The notes under the pieces: model-generated | Told to the model about the DNA's origin: nothing | What the model saw: only the letters and a program-made list of their open reading frames with translations | Database searches by the model: none | Shown: piece after piece, positions 57,290 to 64,000 of the stretch | Position numbering within the stretch: the stretch's first letter is position 1 | Layout of the letters: each line of letters starts with the position of its first letter | Assembly (NCBI GenBank): GCA_039707655.1 | Contig: CM077667.1 | Span: 546,324,222 to 546,388,221 of the forward strand | DNA length: 64,000 bases | Source of the DNA: Elymus sibiricus | Taxonomy: Eukaryota > Streptophyta > Magnoliopsida > Poales > Poaceae | Reading direction: 5' to 3' | Program-made: the position numbers and the translations under genes

Positions 57290-58722
57290 ATAGGGTGAAA
57301 TAAGAACTAGTAGAGGCGGTTCGGTGCTCGGGTTACCGCGATAAGCAACCGGCTGCGCTGGTCGCGCATGGTGAGCACCCTACAGTGAATGGCGATGTCG
57401 TACCAACCCTCATCGAGCCGGCCAAGGCTCACGACTCTATTCTTTAGTGCCAGGATGAAGAAGACATCCATGAACACCCTATGGTCAACCCCGTTGTTGG
57501 CGACGATGACAGTCCCGTGCCCGTGGATGTCAACCACCGAGCTGTCCGCGAACCGCACCTTCCCACAGATCGAGCGGTCTAGCTCCACGAATGCATCGAC
57601 CAAACTAGTCATGTGGTTCGTGGTGCCGGTGTCGAGGAACCAGCCCTCGCTGTGCTTGTCGCCTTCGAGCACGGGTGTGGTTACAACTCTCTCCTCGTTG
57701 AGGAAGACGTAGCTGCATGCGCACACCGTTGTCAGGGAGCCATCCCCCGCGCACTTGCTAGACCCCAAACACCTGGTTGTCGGGGTGTGGCCGACGTGAG
57801 TCGCCGTGTGCTGCTGCACAGACTCGATGGCCGCCAGCATCGTGGTTGGGACGTGGCCCACCAGATGCACCGGGTCCTCTTGCATGGCCTTGACATGCCC
57901 CAACGTTATCGGGGCCGCGGTTGCCGGGGCACCGTCCAACGTTGACGAGGACATCGCTGCCAGAGCAACGACCTGGGTTGTCTGGGATGCGGTTGCCGGG
58001 GCATGACTTCCCCATGCTCGTGCCTTCATCGCCTTCCAATCGGAGGCCCCCGATAATGTCGTTGTCGGGGAGTTGCCTACCGTGGTCAGGATGGGATCCA
58101 CTGAGGGGCTCAGTGCCTCCTGCACGGACTCGAAGGTTGCCGGCATCGTGGTCGCCAGAGGCGCTTGGCCCTCCTGCACGGTTTCGACGTATGCCAGCAT
58201 CATCGCTGGCCAACCGTCTTCCTCAGCCTGGACAAGGTTGGCCGCGGCCGCGGCCGCCTCACCCGCCGGCCTTTTGCGGTATTCGTGGGCCCAGTGACCT
58301 GGCTTGCTGCAGTAGTGGCACTTGTTCCGGTCATCGTTGCTGCCGAATTCGTCGACACGCTCGCCGTCCTTGAAGATGAGGTTCTCAAAATCCGCCCATA
58401 GTCGCCGTGCGTTTGCCCTGCGCACGCGGTCGCTGCCGAGGCGCTGGGTCCTGATGGATGCCCATGCTTCCTTGGTGCTCGCCTTTGCCGCGAGCATGCT
58501 AGGAATCTCCAGCCGGGTAGAGCAGATCAGCGCCGCCACCACTTTCCTGTCCTTCTTCCTAGAGACGGTGTCATCTTCCATGGTATCCCATAGGCTCGCC
58601 GCCTGCAAGTTGCACTCCATGACCAGCGCCCAGTCACTGTAGTTTGAGTGGGTGAGCAACGGGAAGGCGAGATTGGTGCCGCTACCGCGTCCAATGGTCT
58701 CGCGCACAATCTCCCTCACCAT
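57290..58722 (-). pseudogene. D polyprotein: gag and protease
   Basis: I place the start at ATG 58722 (MVREIVRETIGRGSG), since the open frame before it is primer-site leader. Copia gag features: NYSDWALVMECNLQA, LLAAKASTKEAWASI and a zinc knuckle CHYCSKPGHWAHEY in which the last Cys is Tyr. After a long Ala/Thr/Pro-rich linker comes the protease motif FLDTGTTNHMTS. A stop (TAG 57309-57307) interrupts the frame just before the Angela-type insertion. The linker contains repeated (P)GHVPTT / GHTPTT-like units. Confidence 0.85.
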
Positions 58723-58890
58723 GACCTCACCACGGTTGCCGGGCTGCGGCCTCGACTCAGCGAGCGCTGTCGCCGTTCCCGCGGAAGTGGCGATTTGGAG
58801 CCTTCCGTCGTGGCCCGCGATTTGGAGCCACCCGAGCTGGAACGGGGCTGTTGCTGCTTTCCTTCGTCGCCTGACGTGGCCGCCGGAACC

Positions 58891-58907
58891 TGGACGCTCT
58901 GATACCA
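58891..58907 (-). other. Primer-binding site of Copia D
   Basis: On the minus strand TGGTATCAGAGCGTCCA, complementary to the 3' end of plant initiator Met-tRNA (GCTCTGATACCA), directly inside the 5' LTR. It is the usual priming site of Copia reverse transcription. Confidence 0.85.
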
Positions 58908-59254
58908 ATTCTTATCCCAAACGGGACCTTCACCGGCGACCTTAGCGCGTTCCTGGGAAGAGGAGCGAAGTAGAGGAGCGAGCGAGAGAGAAGGAGGAAG
59001 ATATTTCTGGCTACTCGCTATTGACCACCTGTGAGCGTTCCATTCATCCTTATGTTGTACAGAGCATTAGAAAAACTTATCTACTGGAGCTACCTACTCC
59101 CTATGATGTGACTACTCCCTGACGGAGCAGGGAGTAGACCACCTGCAACTACCTCACACCTATGTCATGAGTTTGACACAGGCGTGCCGAATATGACACC
59201 CCATGTGTGCTGACCACACATGGGGCCCTACGGGAGACAGGGCTTGACCCAACA
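58908..59254 (-). repeat. Right (5') LTR of Copia D
   Basis: Starts TGTTGGGTCAAGCC at 59254 on the minus strand. Contains about 70 bases near its 3' end (58910-58980) that the left LTR lacks. Its 3' end reads GATAAGAA rather than the CTAACA of the left copy. Confidence 0.82.
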
Positions 59255-59639
59255 ACGGCAACTACTTCTGGTCCTCACCACGCTACACCTTCTTCACCCC
59301 TCCGGCGTCGACCGTGCCACACGTTTCCGGCGTCCTTTCATCTGGAACGATTCGGTGCTGGATCCTTACGGCTGGAGAGATTAGGGCTATGTGTAGCATT
59401 ACTGCAACAACCACCTCCTCGTAGGGGCAGGTACAATTTCGAATCTGTCAACAATGTCCCATGTGCAATCCAGCGACGATGTGGTGTGCTCGTCTGCCAA
59501 GCCCGCCGAAACCATGGTCGCGTGACGTCTAGGGGATGTTTCTCGTCTTTGACCTGGCTATGTCGCGGCATCACGAGGTGTTCATGTTTCCTCAAAAAAA
59601 GGTGCCGTCTGTGGACAAGAAAAGGGCATCACGCGGTGT
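59255..59639 (+). pseudogene. F-box gene, second piece
   Basis: Between retrotransposon D and the solo LTR. In shifting frames it reads NYFWSSPRYTFFTPP, then CNPATMWCARLPSPPKPW and LVFDLAMSRHHEVFMFP, the CNPATRRW ... FDP..S.HYEVF order of the grass F-box-associated family. At least one stop and one frame change are needed to follow it, so it was mutated as well as interrupted. GGTGT at 59635-59639 is the duplication made by the solo LTR. Confidence 0.7.
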
Positions 59640-61156
59640 TGTAGGACCGAAAGTATGTCTAGAGGGGGGGGATTAGACTACTTGACCAAGTAAAAATCTA
59701 GCCTTTTCCCAATTTTTAGTGTTGGCAGATTTTAGCATTCATAGGAAGTCAAGTACACCCTACACATGCATGTCTAAGAGTATAGCAGCGGAAAGTAACA
59801 ACAAGCATGAGTAGTAAAGGAAGGGTAGGAGAATCAAACGCAATTTATAGACACGATGATTTTTCTCGTGGTTCCGATAGGTGGTGCTATCGTACGTCCA
59901 CGTTTATGAAGTCTTCAACCCACGGAGGGTAACGGTCGCGAGAGTCCACGGAGGGCTCCACCCATAAGGGTCCACGAAGTAGCAACCTTGACTATTCCAT
60001 AACGGCTTCCGTCCACGAAGGACTAGCCTCACTATGGGTAGATCTTCACGAAGTAGGCGATCTCCTTGCCCTTACAAACTTCTTGGTTCAACTCCACAAC
60101 ACGAAGTAGGAGGCTCCCAAGCGACACCTAACCAATCTAGGAGGCACCACCCTCCAAAAGGTAATAGGCTCGGCAATGTCGATGAACTCCTTGCTCTTGT
60201 GCTTCAAGATGATAGACTCCTCAACACACAATCACTCTCTCACAGATTTGGCTTGGTGGAAGAGATGGGATTGGTGGAAAGCAACTTGGGGAGGCTAGAG
60301 ATCAAGATTCATATGGTTGGAATGGAATGGCATGATCTCAACACATGAGTAGGTGGCTCTCTCTCAGAAAATATGATGGGGCAAGTATGGAATAGTTCTG
60401 AGTGCTTCTCTTTCGAGTAGGTGGTGGTGAAGGGGTATATATAGGCATCTCCAAAAATCCAACCGTTACACCTAAAGTGACCAACTCGGTGACACCGATG
60501 TGTGAATCTCGGTGGTACCGAAGTGACCAAAAGGTGACAACTTTTGAATCTCGGTGAGACCGATATATAAAACTCGGTTGCACTGATAAGGTGACCAACG
60601 GTCAGATTGCCCAATCTCGGTGAGGCCGATTCCACAAACTCGGTCGGACCGATTTTGTGAAATTGGGTAACAGAAAGTTGGCAACCCAAACTCGGTGGCA
60701 CCGAAGCAGAATCGGTTGCACCGAAAGGCTAGGGTTTGGCTTAGGTCTGTCTGAGTATGGGAATCGGTGGCACCGAGTGGAAAGTGTTGGTTGCACCGAT
60801 TTTGGATATTTGACTTTGGACAGACTTTTGTGGAAGAGCTTGTGGGTGTTTTTCGTGACTATCACTTGTGCACGTATGAGCATTTTGTTCACCAACAATA
60901 CCTTACCCCCTTTTAATAGTATTGGCTTTCCTATGGACTCAAAGTGATTTCTCACAAAGTAAAATGTAGAGTCCTCTTGCTTGAAGCTTTGCCAATCCAT
61001 TTCCTTGCATCTTGGGGTATTTCCACAATCTCCACAATCCTTTTGCCAATCCTATCATTGAACTTTTCCTGAAATATGCTTAGTGGAAACATTAGTCCAA
61101 TGACTTATATGTTGTTATTAATTACCAAAACCACCAAGGCAGCAAATGTGCTTTCA
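59640..61156. mobile_element. Solo LTR in the F-box gene
   Basis: 1517 bases starting TGTAGGACCGAAAG and ending GTGCTTTCA, flanked by the perfect 5-bp repeat GGTGT (59635-59639 and 61157-61161). No internal coding region, so it is a solo LTR left by recombination between two LTRs. From about 60485 to 60800 it holds a series of CGGTGGCACCGA-type palindromes. Family not identified. Confidence 0.85.
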
Positions 61157-61161
61157 GGTGT

Positions 61162-62056
61162 TCACCAGGTGCTCAAGAAAAGGGTGATGTCTCTGTCGGA
61201 CCGGCCGATGTGAGAATCAATGGTTTGCATCTGGATGATGCGCCCCGATGCACCTCTACGACGTAGTGACCGCATCGCGCGGTTCCAAAAAGTGGATATG
61301 GTCGGCCGAATACTGGCATGGATCACTGTACATGCACTTTCATAGTGGAGTCCTCGTGATCCTGCATTGCTCGGGGAACAAGTTCGACATGGTTAAGCTC
61401 CCAAATGATCTAGCTGTCGATGACAAAGAGAAGCATATGGAAACACCGAAGCTGCCCAAGAGATTTGTCTTAGCCAACCATGAGGGAGGAGTTCGCTACG
61501 TGATGCTCAACAAGTACCGTCTGCTGGTATGGATACTGAGTGAATCGATTGACGGCCAACTTGAGTGGGTGTTGCAACATGAGGCCGACCTTAGGCCGCA
61601 CGATTATGCAATGAAACTTTTGATGGGAAAATCAAAACCGAGGATGGATATAGAATGGCAGATAGCCGATCCCAAAGAAGAACTTAATAGCTTGTCGATA
61701 CATTACAACAATGAGGATGATGACATTGGGGTAGAAGATAACGATGACTGATGTCAAAGAACTCGGTAGTAGAGAGGGCTCTGGGTACTCATGGAACTCG
61801 GACAAGCACAACTTCATCCACTTTGATGAAAGTGTTGTTGCTGATGACCTATACGCTTCAGAGTTACCATGCGAGATCATTAGTTTCCATCCACACAAAA
61901 ATGCGCTTCTCCTACATTTCAGATCCGCGGTGGTGGTGTATCATCTTGGCAGCTCGAGCATGCAATATTTAGGTGAAAATTTTCGTTTCCATGATGCGTT
62001 CCCTTACCGTCCTTGCTACTTCGATGTACTACCTCCTAAGAAGCCCTCGCCATCTT
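61162..62056 (+). pseudogene. F-box gene, third piece (F-box-associated C-terminus)
   Basis: After the solo LTR the F-box-associated region continues: YWHGSLYMHFHSGVLVIL, a hydrophilic stretch, YRLLVWILSESIDGQLEWVL (typical KVWILNES..QMEWVL), an acidic segment ending EDNDD, then in a frame shifted by one base SVVADDLYASELPCEIISF, FHPHKNALLLHF and VVYHLGSSSMQYLG, with the stop at 62056. The two frames overlap at 61744-61751, where one base was gained or lost. This C-terminus presents substrate-binding surface in working relatives. Confidence 0.78.
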
Positions 62057-62530
62057 AGAAAGGCCATGGTACATGTTTCAGATGGTCCTTTTTGGTCAAA
62101 ATTTCAGACACTCTACGTCCTAGTCTTCAAAATGAAGAACATTTTTTTTTGAGAAATAAAGGAAGAACTTATGATGGATAACATATGCTCTTTAGTCTAG
62201 TTAATCTATTTTTCGCCGGAAGATCAACACTACTTCTTTTGGTTAATCGGTTTCATCATTAGTGATTGAACTCGTGTACCTTTCACATTGTACGTGCTAT
62301 TATACATCCTATATATCCATGGCATAATGTGGGTCCGGAATCATTGTTTTTTCCTTGTATCTCTACCGATGATTATGAAAGCACGTACTGTGCTTAACAC
62401 GGTTAAGAGAAAAAAAATCATTTCCCGGTTATATTTTTACCGGAGAAGCACATGAATTTCATTCGGCACGAGCCAAGCCGATAAGAGGACTTGCACTCCG
62501 GTAGCTGAAACTGAATAGGAGATGCTATTT
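62057..62530. other. Intergenic sequence
   Basis: AT-rich, no gene or repeat recognised. It separates the F-box pseudogene from the coiled-coil gene end. Confidence 0.4.
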
Positions 62531-62539
62531 TCCCTGAAA

Positions 62540-63636
62540 TGACTACAAATTGAGCTGATACAATCCCTTGAGCAGGGAATTGAGGATCTCACTAGAAAGT
62601 AGGTTTGCTATATACAGTACTTATTGTGATAATTAAAAAAAATCAGCGCATTGATGTTCCTAATGTCTGGCCATCTCATGTATTTGCTTGTATTTTCAGG
62701 AGATTGGAGATTCTACAGATATTCAGTCGAAGATTCAAACACTGGAAACTAAGCTTGCAGAGGTTTTGGAGGAAAATAAGATGTACAGGGCTCAACAAAA
62801 GAGGCATCCCTTGCACTCTGAAGTCTGAAACTAAAGGTTTCACTGTGAGGTGTCGCTATACACAGAAATGGTTACGTGCTATTATGCTTTGCTTTTGTTA
62901 TGAGTTAGCCAGAAAAGTGACAGAAAAGTTCTTTTTTCCTTGTAATGTAGTATAAATATCCATGTAACCTTTAAATCAGAATTTGACGATATGCAACTGC
63001 AGACTGCAATTGCATATTAGTTTGGGCAAGGAAATAGCTTATGTGATCTGTTACGCATTGCAGTATGTTGTTGGCTCTCTCCCTATCTTAACTGCTCCTT
63101 CATATGAACCGGGACCATGTGAGTTGACTAGGTATGACTTTGCACATCGCAAGATGGAGAACTGGTGTTTAAGCTTAATATCATGTCTTGAAGCCAGATT
63201 GCACATTGGATTGAAGTAAGTCTGTTTGTTACCACTGTTTGTGAAAAACATTTCATTTTATTGGCTTGAGAGATGGTTCATACTGTAGTTATATGATAGC
63301 AGAGTACACATCAACTAGCAAACCTTTTTTAGGGAAAATTATAGGGGAGTCCCATATATCGTAACAAATAACCTTTTATTGCTTATTTGTTTATTTTCAG
63401 CTGTCTATATTCAGAAGATCACAATATTCACATCTTTATAATTTTCTTCCGTGTACAGTCACGTTCCCGAGGAGCAATCTTCTGGCGGGGACAGGATTTT
63501 GCAGCTGGAAGGAGATCTAAGAGATATGAGGGAGCGTTTACTCAACATGAGCTTACAGTATGCAGAGGTAGAGGCCCAGCGGAAACGATTAGTGATGGAG
63601 CTGAAATCTATCAAGAAAGGGAGGCGATGGTTCTAG
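62540..63636 (+). pseudogene. 3' end of a long coiled-coil protein gene
   Basis: Exon-like pieces: about 62545-62600 (LQIELIQSLEQGIEDLTRK, then a donor), 62701-62820 (after TTTTCAG: EIGDSTDIQSKIQTLETKL, AEVLEENKMYRAQQK) and 63461-63636 (SHVPEEQSSGGDRILQLE, then LRDMRERLLNMSLQYAEVE, ending KKGRRWF). All have heptad spacing and high Glu/Lys/Leu. The ending resembles plant NT-C2/myosin-heavy-chain-like coiled-coil proteins. The 5' nine-tenths of such a gene is absent; an unrelated F-box pseudogene stands there. I found no donor that keeps frame between the last two pieces. A piece at about 63063-63216 with good splice-like ends (PILTAPSYEPGPCELT) is not recognised. Confidence 0.5.
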
Positions 63637-64000
63637 CATGATGGAGACCTTTTGCCTGCCATAAACATAAGACTGACAACACAGGTACATGGATGCTATT
63701 TTATTGACATATGATAATTTGGATGGATAGAGCAACATTTCTTGGGAAACTGTTTTAAGTTTGTTATCAGTGGGATGCCATCATGTACTTTTTGGGTACA
63801 AGATACCTTTTGTTCCAATTCTTATGGGTAGTCTAACAAAGCCTTCTGCTTATGTAGATGACCCGTCATCAATAAGCGTCATGTCTGCACCATGACAATA
63901 CAAGCCATGACAATAGGACTGATGTCAGATTATCATGATGTGAGAACAAGCAAGTGCAGAACCACATGTGGTGTGCTGGACTTACTAGTTGGTACTGGAG
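63637..64000. other. 3' flank, nothing recognised
   Basis: AT-rich sequence after the coiled-coil stop codon, probably 3' UTR and flank. No further gene visible before the window ends. Confidence 0.4.

Larger units (their letters stand above)
36359..59254 (-). mobile_element. Copia retrotransposon D, with three nested insertions
   Basis: Minus-strand element: right (5') LTR about 58908-59254, primer site 58891-58907 matching initiator Met-tRNA, gag, protease, integrase, RT and RNase H in Copia order, polypurine tract (GAGTGGGAGAA at about 36634-36645) and left (3') LTR 36359-36633. LTRs start TGTTGGGTCAAGCC. The right LTR is about 70 bases longer than the left near its 3' end. After removing G, F and the Angela-type element, D is about 5.1 kb, a normal Copia size. 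It splits an F-box gene. Coding regions carry several stops and frameshifts. Confidence 0.9.

Noticed and set aside
58891..58907. Initiator Met-tRNA-like sequence as a tRNA gene
   Set aside because: Only the 3' end of the tRNA is present; it is a retrotransposon primer-binding site.
62461..62472. ATTCGGCACGAG, identical to a common cDNA-library adaptor
   Set aside because: Only 12 bases match, flanks are ordinary genomic sequence and no cDNA-like join or poly(A) is seen; most likely chance.

Overview
This is a plant nuclear window, almost certainly from a Triticeae grass (wheat, Aegilops or barley group). The evidence is spliced genes with GT-AG introns, CACTA elements with subterminal (A)CCGGTTGG / CCCGGTT repeats, a Copia element whose LTR starts TGTTGGAAATATGCCC (the Angela/BARE-1/WIS type as I recall it), an Au-like SINE, Gypsy elements carrying an antisense extra ORF, and F-box, DUF4220/DUF594, Listerin and SEX4 gene sequences. 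Nothing here is prokaryotic. Most of the window is nested transposons; the few host genes are mostly broken.

Layout. 1-13230: two nested CACTA transposons. Element A (+ strand, its left end lies outside the window) ends at 9713. It is inserted in the TNP2 gene of element B (minus strand, 9714-13230), with a 3-bp duplication TTA/TAA. Both carry the same order of genes from the 5' end: subterminal repeats, an intron-containing leader, a small two-exon coiled-coil protein, then TNP2. A also keeps the second gene, a Ptta/En/Spm-type protein that ends in a Ulp1-like cysteine protease. 13231-19200: degraded repeats (a Copia-like LTR, a Gypsy extra-ORF remnant, one CACTA terminus). 19324-21828: six exons for the N-terminal 223 residues of the E3 ligase Listerin (LTN1); the rest of the gene is absent. 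23507-25036: a PIF/Harbinger-like element and an Au-like SINE, both with clear target duplications. 25257-29480: a DUF4220/DUF594 membrane protein gene with a duplicated upstream region and a minisatellite-encoded tail. 31672-33315 (minus): a pseudogene of the phosphoglucan phosphatase SEX4. 35178-36000: a Copia gag scrap and a foldback MITE.

36173-62056 holds one F-box gene broken into three pieces. A Copia element D (36359-59254, minus, about 5.1 kb of its own sequence) split it first or early, and a 1.5-kb solo LTR (59640-61156) split it again. D in turn received three separate insertions: a Gypsy-like remnant G (38767-43514), a short non-autonomous LTR element F (43894-47846) and a very young Angela/BARE-1-type element (48223-57284). 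That young element has near-identical 1874-bp LTRs and a polyprotein broken by one stop codon. 62540-63636 carries the 3' end of a long coiled-coil protein gene.

How the parts fit. The CACTA genes would act together in cut-and-paste transposition (TNP2 as transposase, the second gene as a DNA-binding/accessory protein, subterminal repeats as binding sites). The role of the small coiled-coil, tail-anchored protein and of the protease domain is not known to me, and they are the most interesting items in the window. Host genes do not form a pathway; the pattern is a decaying gene island being overrun by repeats. All homology calls are from recall of protein families; no search was run.
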